From contig NZ_JAUSXO010000001.1 in assembly GCF_030816075.1 (NCBI RefSeq), positions 1,922,001-1,986,000 on the forward strand: 64,000 bases of DNA. The letters run 5' to 3'. The notes beneath the pieces are model-generated. The model saw only the letters and a list, made by a program, of their open reading frames with translations. It had not been told where the DNA came from and did no database searches. The stretch comes from Arthrobacter agilis (GTDB lineage Bacteria; Actinomycetota; Actinomycetes; Actinomycetales; Micrococcaceae). Position numbers and translations under genes: made by a program. Positions 49,543-59,574 of the stretch are shown piece by piece (within the stretch, counting starts at the first letter, position 1; the number at the start of each line of letters is the position of its first letter).

Positions 49543-51261
49543 GTGAAGACCCCTGCCGCGCGCCGCATCGGCCCTGGACGCGCCCGTCGCGGCGTTCTCC
49601 CGCTCACGGCGGTCCTCACGGCGGCCTCGCTGGTCTCCTGCACGGCGGGTGAGGTGTCCCCTCCCCAGCCGTCCGCGGCCGCGACCACCCCGGCCGCGGA
49701 GGCGTCGACGTTCACGTTCGGCACCGCGGCCGACCCCCGTACGCTCGACCCGGCACTCGCCAACGACACCGAGTCCTACCGGGTGTCGCAGCAGATCATG
49801 GAGGGACTGGTCGGCGTCGATCCGCTCACCTCCGAACCGACGCCGCTCCTGGCCGAGGCGTGGGAGGAACAGGACGACGGACGGACCTACGAGTTCACAC
49901 TCAGGGACGACGTCGTCTTCCACGACGGCCTGCCGTTCGACGCGCAGGCGGTGTGCGCCAACTTCGACCGCTGGTACCAGCTGCCCGCCGCCGCCCGCGC
50001 GGGCGCCTCCCGCCTGCCGTTCGAGAACGTGTTCAAGGCGTTCTCCGACCGGCCCGAGGCGACCCTCTACGAGGGGTGCACCGCGACGGCCGAGCACACC
50101 GTGGACCTGCACCTGCGCAAGCGGATCACCGGGCTCATCCCGGCGCTCGCCGCTCCGGCCTTCGCCATCTCCTCCCCGGCGGCACTCCGGTCCGGGGCCG
50201 CCGACGAGCTCAGCGAGACCCGTGACGGCATGGCCATCTCCCGGTACGGCCTCGCTCCGGTGGGTACCGGGCCCTTCAGCCTCGTCTCCTGGACGCCGGG
50301 CGCCGTCGACCTCGCCGCCTTCCCCCGGTACTGGGGGGAGCGCGGCGAGATCCAGAAGGTCGCCTTCACCACCATCCCGAACCCGGACTCCCGCGCGCGG
50401 GCCCTCACCTCGGGTCGGATCGACGGTTACGACTTCGTCAGCGTGGACAGCGCCGTCGACCTCGCCCGGAACGGCCTCCAGTTCCTGCAGCGCGACCCGT
50501 ACTCCGTGCTGTACCTCGGGATGAACCAGGCCTTCCCGGGAGTCGACGACCCCCTCTTCCGCCAGGCCGTCGCCCACGCCATCGACAAGGACGCCCTGAT
50601 CGACGGCCGCTTCCTCAACGGCACCAAGCCGGCGCGCCAGTTCGTCCCGGAGAAGCTCGGTGTGAGCAACGACACCGTGGCGGACTACGGGTACGACCTC
50701 GACCTCGCCAAGGAACTGCTGGAGGAATCCGGGTACGACGGGCGCGAACTGCCCTTCTACTACCCGCGCAACGTCTCCCGCGCCTACCTGCCCTCGCCGG
50801 AGAAGGCCTATGCGGAGCTCAGCCGCCAGCTCACCGAGGCCGGCTTCAACATCAAGCCCGTCCCCGTCGAGTGGAGCGACGGCTATGTGGCGGCGGTGCA
50901 GAAGCCGGGCGACCGGGCCTTCCACCTCCTCGGCTGGAGCGGGAGCTACGAGGACCCCGACAACTTCGTCGGCGCGCTCTTCGGCAGCCGCAACGACGAG
51001 TTCGGCTATGACGACCCGCAGCTGTTCAGCAAGATCAACCGCGCCCGCGGACTGCCGAACGGCGAGGACCGGACGACGGCGTACGCGAGCATCAGCTCGC
51101 AGATCGCAGGACGGATCCCCGCCGTGCCCCTGGCCTTCCCCATCTCGGCGCTGGCCATGAGCGCCCGCGTGACGTCCTATCCGGTCAGCCCAGTGATGCG
51201 CGAGGTCTTCAACCGGATCGACCTCGCCGACGCCGAACCCCTGCCCGACCCCTCGGACTGA
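49543..51261 (+). CDS. ABC-transporter substrate-binding lipoprotein (SBP_bac_5, peptide/nickel type)
   Basis: 572 residues. N-terminal signal with lipobox LVSCTAGE, then the family 5 solute-binding core: GTAADPRTLDPALANDTESY, LAEAWEEQDDGRTYEFTLRD, VVFHDGLPFDAQAVCANFDR and SVLYLGMNQAFPGVDDPLFR with QAVAHAIDKDAL. It would capture oligopeptides or similar ligands outside the membrane. No permease or ATPase genes are adjacent, so it works with a transporter encoded elsewhere. GTG start with GGAG upstream. Confidence 0.9.
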   Translation: MKTPAARRIGPGRARRGVLPLTAVLTAASLVSCTAGEVSPPQPSAAATTPAAEASTFTFGTAADPRTLDPALANDTESYRVSQQIMEGLVGVDPLTSEPTPLLAEAWEEQDDGRTYEFTLRDDVVFHDGLPFDAQAVCANFDRWYQLPAAARAGASRLPFENVFKAFSDRPEATLYEGCTATAEHTVDLHLRKRITGLIPALAAPAFAISSPAALRSGAADELSETRDGMAISRYGLAPVGTGPFSLVSWTPGAVDLAAFPRYWGERGEIQKVAFTTIPNPDSRARALTSGRIDGYDFVSVDSAVDLARNGLQFLQRDPYSVLYLGMNQAFPGVDDPLFRQAVAHAIDKDALIDGRFLNGTKPARQFVPEKLGVSNDTVADYGYDLDLAKELLEESGYDGRELPFYYPRNVSRAYLPSPEKAYAELSRQLTEAGFNIKPVPVEWSDGYVAAVQKPGDRAFHLLGWSGSYEDPDNFVGALFGSRNDEFGYDDPQLFSKINRARGLPNGEDRTTAYASISSQIAGRIPAVPLAFPISALAMSARVTSYPVSPVMREVFNRIDLADAEPLPDPSD

Positions 51262-51370
51262 GCCGCCACGGACCCCGCACCCCGTGCTGCCCGGGCGCCC
51301 CGCGGATTTAGGGAGTGTCACTGCCAGAGGCTAGGCTTTCCTTGCTACGACCTTGCGACTGGAGACAACG

Positions 51371-52864
51371 TTGACCACTAATACTCTGGGCTCCCCTGCC
51401 AAGACCACCGACGTTGTGCTGATCGGCGGTGGGATCATGAGCGCCACGCTCGGCGCGTTCCTCCGTCAGCTCCAGCCCGAGTGGGACATCTCGCTCTTCG
51501 AGAGGCTCGACGTCGCCGGCCTCGAGAGCTCCGACCCCTGGAACAACGCCGGCACGGGCCACTCCGCCCTGTGCGAGCTGAACTACTCCCCCGCCGGCAA
51601 GGACGGCTCCGTGGACCCGGCCAAGGCCGTCGCCATCAACGAGCAGTTCCAGGTGTCGCGTCAGTTCTGGTCGCACATGGTGTCCGAGGGCCATGTCGGC
51701 GATCCCCGGACCTTCATCAACCCCGTGCCCCACATGAGCTTCGTCTGGGGTCAGGCGAACGCGCAGTACCTCCGCCGGCGCTACGAGGCGCTCAGCGCCC
51801 AGCCGCTCTTCAGCACCATGGAGCACAGCGAGGACCACGACACCATCGCGGGATGGACGCCGCTCGTCATGCAGGGCCGCAACCCCTCGCAGCCCGTCGC
51901 CGCGTCACGCGTCGAGGGCGGCACCGACGTCGACTTCGGTGCCCTGACCCGCCAGCTGACCGGCTACCTGGAGGGGACCGGCGTCGACCTGCACTACGGC
52001 TTCGACGTGCTCGACGTCGCCCGCGCCACCGACGGACGCTGGGACGTCAAGGTCAGGAACAGGACCACCGGCGAGACCAGCACGGTCACCACGAAGTTCG
52101 TCTTCATCGGTGCCGGCGGCGGCGCCCTGCACCTGCTGCAGCGCAGCGGCATCCCCGAGGGCAAGGGCTTCGCAGGGTTCCCCGTGTCCGGCCAGTTCCT
52201 CCGCTGCACCGATCCCGAGCTCGTGGGCCGGCACAACGCCAAGGTCTACGGCCAGGCGTCGGTCGGAGCTCCGCCCATGTCCGTGCCGCACCTGGACACG
52301 CGCTTCGTCAAGGGCGAGCGCTCCCTCCTGTTCGGACCGTACGCCGGCTTCTCCACGAAGTTCCTGAAGCGCGGTTCCTACCTGGACCTGCCCACTTCCA
52401 TCCGCACCTCGAACCTGGTGCCCATGCTGGCCGTCGCCAAGGACAACATGTCCCTGACCAAGTACCTCATCACCGAGGTGCTGAAGAACCGGGACGCGAA
52501 GAACGAGGCGCTCACCGACTTCCTCCCGACGGCCGACGGCGGCAGCTGGGAACTGATCTCGGCGGGCCAGCGGGTGCAGGTCATCAAGAAGGCCCCCAAG
52601 AAGGGTGGCGTGCTGCAGTTCGGCACCGAGGTCATCACGTCCGCGGACGGCTCCGTCGGCGCCCTGCTCGGCGCCTCCCCCGGCGCCTCCACCGCCGCGC
52701 CCATCATGGTGGAGCTGCTGAAGCGCTGCTTCCCCGCCAAGATGACCGACTGGGAGCCCAAGCTCAAGGAGATGCTGCCCGGGTACGGAGTCAGGCTCAA
52801 CGAGAACCCGTCCCTGGCCACCGAGGTCCAGACGCTCACCGACCGGGTCCTCAAGCTCAAATAA
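51371..52864 (+). CDS. mqo: Malate:quinone oxidoreductase
   Basis: 497 residues. FAD-dependent membrane-associated enzyme oxidising malate to oxaloacetate with quinone as acceptor (TCA cycle). FAD motif [20 protein letters not shown], then the typical [47 protein letters not shown] and [23 protein letters not shown] 51371 is chosen as start because GGAG lies seven bases upstream; TTG 51353 is an alternative. Confidence 0.92.
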   Translation: MTTNTLGSPAKTTDVVLIGGGIMSATLGAFLRQLQPEWDISLFERLDVAGLESSDPWNNAGTGHSALCELNYSPAGKDGSVDPAKAVAINEQFQVSRQFWSHMVSEGHVGDPRTFINPVPHMSFVWGQANAQYLRRRYEALSAQPLFSTMEHSEDHDTIAGWTPLVMQGRNPSQPVAASRVEGGTDVDFGALTRQLTGYLEGTGVDLHYGFDVLDVARATDGRWDVKVRNRTTGETSTVTTKFVFIGAGGGALHLLQRSGIPEGKGFAGFPVSGQFLRCTDPELVGRHNAKVYGQASVGAPPMSVPHLDTRFVKGERSLLFGPYAGFSTKFLKRGSYLDLPTSIRTSNLVPMLAVAKDNMSLTKYLITEVLKNRDAKNEALTDFLPTADGGSWELISAGQRVQVIKKAPKKGGVLQFGTEVITSADGSVGALLGASPGASTAAPIMVELLKRCFPAKMTDWEPKLKEMLPGYGVRLNENPSLATEVQTLTDRVLKLK

Positions 52865-52915
52865 CGACGGCGGTGCCGGGCAGCCGGACGCCCGCCAGCA
52901 CCGAAGGCAGGTTCC

Positions 52916-55900
52916 TTGTTCCGTCTGGCCCATCTCTCCCTCGGTAACCGCGCGCTCATCGCGCTGATCACCATCCTCGCGTCGGTGTTCGGCGTGATCA
53001 CCCTCGGGTCGCTCAAGCAGGAGCTCATCCCCTCGCTCGAGTTCCCGCAGATCACGGTGCTGTCCTCCGTGCCGGGGGCGTCCCCCGCGTACCTCGACCA
53101 GCAGGTGAGCGAACCCCTCGAGGCGGCACTCAGCGGTGTCGAGGGGCTCGAGTCGTCGTCCTCCACCTCCCGCACCGGCGTCTCCACCGTCAGCCTCGTG
53201 TTCGTGTACGGCACCGATCTCGACCGGGCACGCGCGCAGGTGGACCGGGCCATCTCCACGGTGCGCCCCACCCTCCCGGAGGACGTCGAGCCGCAGGCCC
53301 TCGCGGGCAGCATCAGCGACCTGCCCATCGTGTTCATGGCCGTGTCCTCGGACCAGTCCCTCAGCGAGCTCAACGGCGACCTCTCCCGGCTGACCGTCCC
53401 CCGGCTGCAGAAGATCGAGGGCGTACGCACCGCCGAGGTCTCCGGTGGGACCACGCAGCACGTCGCCGTCCTGCCCCGGGACGGCGCACTCGCCGCTGCC
53501 GGGCTCACCGTCGCCGACCTCACCAGCACCCTCGAGGACAACGGCGCGCTGTTCCCGGTCGGGACGCTGGAGGAGGACCCCCGGTCCCTGACGATCCAGG
53601 CGGGAAGCCGGATCGAATCGCTCGACGACATCAAGGCGCTCCCGGTCCTCCCGTCGTCCTCGACCTCCTCGTCGTCGCCGACGACCTCGCCGACGTCGCC
53701 GACGTCGCCGCCACCGTCGGCACCGTCGGCACCGGGCGGTGCCGCAGCCGCTCCTGCGGCTCCGGCTCCGGCTCCCGGTTCCGGTTCCGGTCCGGTCGTG
53801 ACCATCGGGGAGATCGCCGACGTCAGCCTGGCCGACGACGCCGCCACCTCCATCACGCGCACGAACGGCGTGGAGACCCTCGCCCTCGCGGTGACCAAGG
53901 TGCCGGACGGCGACACCGTGCAGATCTCGCAGCAGATCGTGGACCTCGTGCCGGACCTGGAGGCCGAACTCGGCAACGCCGCCGACATCACCGTGGTGTT
54001 CGACCAGGCGCCCTTCATCGAGAGCAGCATCAACGACCTCACCACGGAGGGCATCCTCGGTCTCGTCTTCGCCGTCCTCATCATCCTGGTCTTCCTGCTC
54101 TCGGTTCGTTCCACCCTCGTGACCGCCATCTCCATCCCCCTGTCACTGCTCATCACGTTCATCGGGCTCTACGCGGCGGGCTATTCCCTGAACCTGCTGA
54201 CCCTCGGCGCCCTGACGATCGCGATCGGGCGCGTGGTGGACGACTCGATCGTCGTGATCGAGAACATCAAGAGGCACCTCGGCTACGGGGAGGACAAGCG
54301 CGAGGCGATCCTGACGGCTGTCCGTGAGGTGGCAGGAGCCATCACCGCCTCGACCCTGACCACCGTCGCGGTGTTCGCCCCCATCGGGTTCGTCGGCGGT
54401 CTCGCGGGCGAACTCTTCCGGCCCTTCGCCGTCACGACGGGGATCGCGCTGCTGGCATCCCTCGCCGTGGCGCTGACCATCATCCCGGTGCTGGCCTACT
54501 GGTTCCTCCCCAGCACCATGCCCTCACGCCGGGGAGCACGCCACGCCGCCGCGGTGCCGGAGGACGGAGCCCGGGAGGCTCCCGCGTCCGAGCGGCCGTC
54601 CCTCCTCCAGCGCGGCTACCTGCCCATCCTGTCCGGCACGCAGCGTCACCCCGTCGTCACGCTCGTCAGCGGCCTGATCGTGCTCGGCGCGACGGCGGCG
54701 ATGGTCCCGTTCCTCCCCACGAACCTCCTCGGCGGCTCGGGCCAGAACAGCTTCTCCCTCACGCAGACGCTGGCACCGGGCTCCAGCCTCACGACGACAG
54801 CGGAGGCGGCCGCCCGCACGGAGGACATCCTGGCCGCCGATCCCCGGATCCGGGACGTCCAGCTCACCGTCGGCAACGCGGAGGGCGGCTTCGCCGCCCA
54901 GTTCTCCGGCGGTGCCTCGGTGGCGACGTTCACCGTCATCACCGACGAGGAGGCCGACCAGGAGGAGCTCCAGGAGTCGGTCCGCCAGGAGCTCGACGGC
55001 CTCCAGGACGCCGGCACCTTCTCCGTGTCGAGTCAGCAGGGCGGCTTCGGGACGTCCAGCACCATCGACGTCGACATCACAGCTCCCGTTCCCGAGGACC
55101 TTGCCTCGGCCAACGCCGCCGTCCTCGACGGCCTGCAGGGCATCGAGGGCGCAGGCGAGGTCACGAGCAACCTGTCGGCTGCGAAGCCGCAGGTCCAGAT
55201 CGACGTGGACCGCGCGGCCGCCGTCGAGGCGGGCCTCAGCGAAGGCCAGATCGCCGGCCTGCTCGGCGGGAGCATCAGTCCCGTGCCCGCAGGGTCCGTG
55301 CGCTTCGACGCCGACGACTTCCCGGTCCTGATCGGGGAGGGCACACCCATCACGAGCCTCGACCAGCTCCGTGCCCTCCGGATCCCGACGGCGCAGGGGC
55401 CCGTCCCCCTGACGGATGTCGCATCCGTCGAGGAGGTGGAGGTGCCGCTCTCGGTCACGAGCACCAACGGGGAGCGGACGGCACGCGTCTCGATCACCCC
55501 CGCCGGGGACGACCTCGGTGGCCTGACGACGGCGGTGAACGAGCGGCTCGCGGGCGTCGACCTGCCCGCCGGCGCGACGGCGACCGTCGGCGGCGCCTCG
55601 AGCCAGCAGACCGAGTCCTTCGACCAGCTGTTCCTGGCGCTCTGGGCGGCCGTCGCCATCGTCTACGTGATCATGGTGGCGACGTTCAAGAGCCTCGTGC
55701 AGCCCCTGATCCTGCTCGTGTCGATCCCCTTCGCCGCCACGGGCGCCATCGCTCTGCTGCTGATCACGCGGATCCCGCTCGGACTGCCCTCGCTCATCGG
55801 CATGCTGATGCTCGTCGGCATCGTCGTCACCAACGCGATCGTGCTGATCGACCTCATCAACCAGTACCGCCTGCCGCGGAACGGAGCGCCGGGACTGCCC

Positions 55901-56168
55901 GTCGCGGACGCGATCCGCGAGGGCGCCCGCCAGCGCCTCCGGCCCATCCTCATGACAGCCCTCGCCACCATCTTCGCGCTCACGCCGATGGGCGCTCGGG
56001 CTCACAGGCGAGGGAGGCTTCATCTCGCAGCCGCTGGCGGTCGTCGTGATCGGCGGACTCGTCTCGTCGACGGCGCTGACGCTCATCCTCGTCCCGGTCC
56101 TGTACCGGCTCGTCGAGGGGCGCCGTGAGGAACGGGCCCGGCGAAGGGCGGCCGCCGCAACCGCCTGA
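52916..56168 (+). pseudogene. RND-family efflux permease, frameshifted near the C-terminus
   Basis: About 1083 residues of the AcrB/HAE1 RND superfamily: N-terminal span and LPSLEFPQITVLSSVPGASP, DQ-rich transmembrane region IGRVVDDSIVVIENIKRHLG (charged relay Asp pair), and GIVVTNAIVLIDLINQYRLP. A 50-residue Ser/Thr/Pro/Ala linker (about residues 243-295) interrupts the first porter domain. At about 55990 an extra G in ATGGGCGCTC shifts the frame; with one G removed the protein continues ALGLTGEGGFISQPLAVVVI and ends ERARRRAAAATA. TTG start with GAAGG upstream. MarR gene downstream. Confidence 0.85.
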
Positions 56169-56212
56169 CGCCCCGAGGGCTCCCGCGTGCAGCCCGCCCC
56201 GGCCGCGTAGAA

Positions 56213-56230
56213 TGGATGCATACGTATCCA
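56213..56230. promoter_or_regulatory. MarR operator candidate
   Basis: TGGATGCATACGTATCCA is an imperfect palindrome with 5-bp arms TGGAT/ATCCA. It starts at the last base of a TAGAAT -10 box (56208-56213), so a bound regulator would block transcription. Confidence 0.55.
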
Positions 56231-56267
56231 ATGGCCGGTGGAACCGGCGGGAGGCCGGGGAACAGCC

Positions 56268-56774
56268 ATGCGCGACCAGTCGAACACCGCAGGGAAGCCG
56301 ATGGCCGCCGGCCAGGACGGCGAGGCCGCGTCCGGTCCGTCGACCCGGCAGGCCTCGGAGACCTGGGAGTCGCTCTTCCGCGCGCAGGTCGGCGTCATGC
56401 GCCGCCTCCGCCAGGACCCCGTGTTCCGGGAACTGCCCATCGGCGAGTACGACGTCCTGTTCAACCTGAGCCGCTGTCCGGGAGGCTGGACGCGGCTCAA
56501 CGAACTCAATCATCACCTCCTGATCAGCCAGCCCAGCCTCAGTCGCATGGTGGACCGCCTCGAGGCGAGGAACCTGGTGCGGAGGCGCCCTGCGGAGACC
56601 GACCAGCGCGGCGTCGAACTGGCCCTCACGGACGAGGGCCGGGCGCTGCAGCGGCGGATCGGATCGGCCCACGTCCACCGCATCCAGGACGTGCTCGCGC
56701 CCGTTCTGGACCCGGCCGAGATGGCACAGCTCAAGGCCCTGACGGACAAGATCAACGCGGGCCTCGGGCAGTAG
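56268..56774 (+). CDS. MarR-family transcriptional regulator
   Basis: 168 residues with winged helix: LNELNHHLLISQPSLSRMVD (recognition helix), LEARNLVRRRPAETDQRGVE (wing, D-x-R) and a dimerisation helix at each end. ATG 56268 has GGAGGCCGGGG upstream; the earlier in-frame ATG 56238 is weaker. Close behind the RND pump and with its own palindromic operator, it may control drug or stress efflux; the ligand is unknown. Confidence 0.85.
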   Translation: MRDQSNTAGKPMAAGQDGEAASGPSTRQASETWESLFRAQVGVMRRLRQDPVFRELPIGEYDVLFNLSRCPGGWTRLNELNHHLLISQPSLSRMVDRLEARNLVRRRPAETDQRGVELALTDEGRALQRRIGSAHVHRIQDVLAPVLDPAEMAQLKALTDKINAGLGQ

Positions 56775-56822
56775 GTCAGGCTCTGCCCCTCGCGCCCGGC
56801 AGCCCCCGCCGTGACTTCGGAA

Positions 56823-57626
56823 TCAGCGCAGGGATGCCCGGTCGGCGGCGCGTTCGACGGGCAGCGCGTCGACGGTGGCGGTCACCGTGAGGCGCGTGAG
56901 CTGCAGCGAACCGCCCACGGTCGAGACGAATGCCGTGTCCGTCGCGTCCCTGCCCGTCGCGATCCGCAGCATCGAGGCCCGCGGCGCGAGGCCTGTCGCA
57001 TCGAGCAGGTGCCAGGTGCCGTCGACCCAGGCCTCCACGACCGCGTGGAAGTCCATCGGGCTGAGTCCCGGAGCGTACACGGAGGCGAGGCGCGCGGGGA
57101 TGTCCCGCGCCCGCAGGAGGGCGATCAGCAGGTGCGCGTAGTCCCGGCAGACACCCCTGCGCGCGAGCAGGGTGTCCACGGCACCGTCCGTGAAGCGGGA
57201 CGACCCCGAGACGTAGGACAGCTCCTCGGCGACCCAGTCCCGCATGCCCTGGACGAGATCCGGCCCCCGGAGGTCGGGCAGCACGGCATAGGCGGTGGGC
57301 AGGATCCTGTCGGATTCGCAGTAGCGGCTCGGACGCACATGGCGCACCAGGTCGACGTCGTCCCCGGGGGCTGGAGCCGCCTGTCCTGCCACCGTCGCCC
57401 GGTAGTGAACGGCGACCGAGGAGGCCCGAGGCGTGGTGAGCAGGTGGAGCCGGCCGCCATCGCCGTCCTGCTTCGCGCGGACCGCGGTCGGTTCGCCGTC
57501 GACCAGCACCGTCAGCTGCTCCTCGACCGACGCGTAGGCCTCCGGGGCGGCCACGGCGATCGACAGGACGATCTCGGTGCCGGCGGTCGTGGTGGCTTCG
57601 AGATCGGCGGAGACAGTGCGCTGCAT
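56823..57626 (-). CDS. Transglutaminase-like cysteine protease family protein
   Basis: 267 residues. N-terminal beta domain (bacterial transglutaminase-like N) followed by the catalytic core: LLARRGVCRDYAHLLIALLR (Cys), GLSPMDFHAVVEAWVDGTWH (His) and HLLDATGLAPRASMLRIATG (Asp). All three residues are present, so it should be active, but the substrate is unknown. ATG 57626 has GGGAGCAACGA upstream; the longer frame to 57746 is not favoured. Confidence 0.87.
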   Translation of the reverse strand: MQRTVSADLEATTTAGTEIVLSIAVAAPEAYASVEEQLTVLVDGEPTAVRAKQDGDGGRLHLLTTPRASSVAVHYRATVAGQAAPAPGDDVDLVRHVRPSRYCESDRILPTAYAVLPDLRGPDLVQGMRDWVAEELSYVSGSSRFTDGAVDTLLARRGVCRDYAHLLIALLRARDIPARLASVYAPGLSPMDFHAVVEAWVDGTWHLLDATGLAPRASMLRIATGRDATDTAFVSTVGGSLQLTRLTVTATVDALPVERAADRASLR

Positions 57627-57748
57627 GGTTCGTTGCTCCCGGTAGGCGGTTCGTTCGGTCCCAACTCTATGCTGGGGCGGGAGCGGTATCCTCGACGCCG
57701 GGCGGGCATCCCCCGGCCGGGCAGGACGCCCATGCAGGAAAGGCACAC

Positions 57749-58669
57749 ATGAGCGACTTCACAGCGGATTCGATCGGCGACCTGTCGGGACGGCGCGTGG
57801 TCATCACCGGCGCCAACAGCGGGCTGGGGCTGCAGACCGCCGTCGCGCTGGCAAGGAAGGGCGCGCACGTGGTCCTCGCATGCCGCAACGAGCAACGCGG
57901 GCGCGAGGCCGAGGGGCGGGTCCGCTCCCTGACCGGCAGTGAGAGCGTCGAGATGCGCGTGCTGGACCTCGCGAGCCTTTCCTCGATCCGCGACTTCGCG
58001 GCGGGCCTCGACGGTCCGGTGCACATCCTGGTGAACAACGCCGGTGTCATGGCCACGCCGAAAGGCACCACGGCCGACGGTTTCGAACTGCAGTTCGGCA
58101 CCAACCATCTGGGCCATTTCGCCTTGACGGGGCTCCTGCTGCCGAACCTCCAGGAGGCGGGCTCGTCCCGCGTCGTGACGCTGTCCAGCCTCGCGCACAA
58201 GCGGGGGCGCATCGATTTCGGGGACCTGCAGTCGGAACGCCGCTACCGCCGCTGGAGCGCGTACGGCCAGAGCAAGATCGCGAACCTCTACTTCATGGTG
58301 GAACTCGACCGTCGGGCGCGCGCCGCGGGCTGGGACCTGACCTCCGTGGCGGCACATCCCGGACTGGCCAACACGAACCTGACCGCGGGCATGCAGGCAC
58401 CCGCGCTGCTCGACGCCTTCGGCGGCTTCTTCCGGCTGATGGGCCAGTCCGACGCCGCCGGGGCGTCGCCCACCCTGTACGCGGCGACCGCCCCGGACGT
58501 CCGTGGCGGTGACTACTTCGGCCCCTCCGGGCCGGGCGAGACCCGGGGCGGCCCCCGCCTCGTGGCCCCCGTGCCGCGGGTGCTGGACCGGGACATCGCG
58601 GTGAGACTCTGGAACCGCAGCGTCGAACTGACCGGGGTGGACTACGCCACCCTGCAGCCCGCGGTCTGA
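57749..58669 (+). CDS. SDR family oxidoreductase (retinol-dehydrogenase-like)
   Basis: 306 residues. NAD(P) motif VVITGANSGLGLQTAVALAR, VLACRNEQRGREAEGRVRSL, HILVNNAGVMATPKGTTADG, FGTNHLGHFALTGLLLP and catalytic YGQSKIANLYFMVELDRRAR. The C-terminal 70 residues (GDYFGPSGPGETRGGPR) are typical of this SDR subgroup. Substrate unknown. Divergent from the transglutaminase; convergent with the lipoprotein gene. Confidence 0.88.
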   Translation: MSDFTADSIGDLSGRRVVITGANSGLGLQTAVALARKGAHVVLACRNEQRGREAEGRVRSLTGSESVEMRVLDLASLSSIRDFAAGLDGPVHILVNNAGVMATPKGTTADGFELQFGTNHLGHFALTGLLLPNLQEAGSSRVVTLSSLAHKRGRIDFGDLQSERRYRRWSAYGQSKIANLYFMVELDRRARAAGWDLTSVAAHPGLANTNLTAGMQAPALLDAFGGFFRLMGQSDAAGASPTLYAATAPDVRGGDYFGPSGPGETRGGPRLVAPVPRVLDRDIAVRLWNRSVELTGVDYATLQPAV

Positions 58670-58677
58670 CCCTCGGC

Positions 58678-59460
58678 CTAACTCGCCGGAGCGGCCCCGA
58701 CCTGGACGGAGAGGATCATCTCGCGGATGGTCGCGAACTCCGGGCCGGCATAGTAGGCCTCCGCCTCGCCGATGGTGCCGAAGGAGACCGTCCCCGGACC
58801 GGTCTCCGCGGGCACCTTGGGTGCGAGCACCTCGAGATCGCCGAAACTGAACCGGCCGAGGGCGTCGCTCCCCTGAACGGTGTTCGACAGCGAGCACGCC
58901 AGCCCGTCGGGTCCGCCGACCTGATCGGCGATCCCGTACGAGCCGAAGAAGCGGAAGCCGGTGATGAGCCGGACGACGAAGCGGGGTTCGAGGTCCGCGG
59001 TGGCCGGAGCTCCGACGGTGGGATCGAGCGGTTCGCTGCCGATGACGTAATAGGGTGTGCGTTGCGGCTCGGGGCACGGAGGCTCGGGCGTCACGATGCC
59101 GGTGTGCAGTTCGGCGGCGGTCACCCCCTCCGGCGTGCGGACCGCGTAGTGCAGCGAGCCCGGCGCATAGCTGCCCACGGCCGGCTCGAGCGGCTGCACC
59201 ACCCATGCCTCGGGCAGTTCGAAACTCACGAGCCGCCCGGGATCGGTGAACACCTTCCATCCCTCGCGGGCCTCCCGCAGCGGCGCTGCCGTCGGTTCCG
59301 GCGTGCTGGAGGCGGACGCAGGCGGCGAGACGGATCCCTCGTCGTCCTGCGGCGCGGAGCACGACGTCAGCAGCAGGCCGGCGAGCGCCGCGGCGAGGAC
59401 GGCCTGCCGTGCCCGTCGTCCCGGTCGGATCTCCTGCACGATCGTCCTGGGCTTCATCAT
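58678..59460 (-). CDS. Lipoprotein of unknown function
   Basis: 260 residues. Lipobox LLLTSCSAPQDD with a 30-residue signal region, then a Ser/Pro linker and a globular part (LVSFELPEAWVVQPLEPAVG, YAVRTPEGVTAAELHTGIV, SFGTIGEAEAYYAGPEFATI). A dozen beta strands are likely. Ribosome site GGGGGAGG precedes the first ATG (59460); a second ATG follows directly. No family is recognised. Membrane-bound outside the cell. Confidence 0.75.
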   Translation of the reverse strand: MMKPRTIVQEIRPGRRARQAVLAAALAGLLLTSCSAPQDDEGSVSPPASASSTPEPTAAPLREAREGWKVFTDPGRLVSFELPEAWVVQPLEPAVGSYAPGSLHYAVRTPEGVTAAELHTGIVTPEPPCPEPQRTPYYVIGSEPLDPTVGAPATADLEPRFVVRLITGFRFFGSYGIADQVGGPDGLACSLSNTVQGSDALGRFSFGDLEVLAPKVPAETGPGTVSFGTIGEAEAYYAGPEFATIREMILSVQVGAAPAS

Positions 59461-59574
59461 GACGCCTCCCCCTCCATGGCACGGGTATCTCCGGTGACAC
59501 CCGTGCCGCTCCCTGCCGCTAACTGCCGCTCCGTGCCGTCCGCTCTGCCTCGCGCGTCGCTCGATGCCGCCAGT

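Noticed and set aside
49489-51321. 610-codon minus-strand frame opposite the SBP_bac_5 gene
   Set aside because: Antisense shadow of a complete lipoprotein gene.
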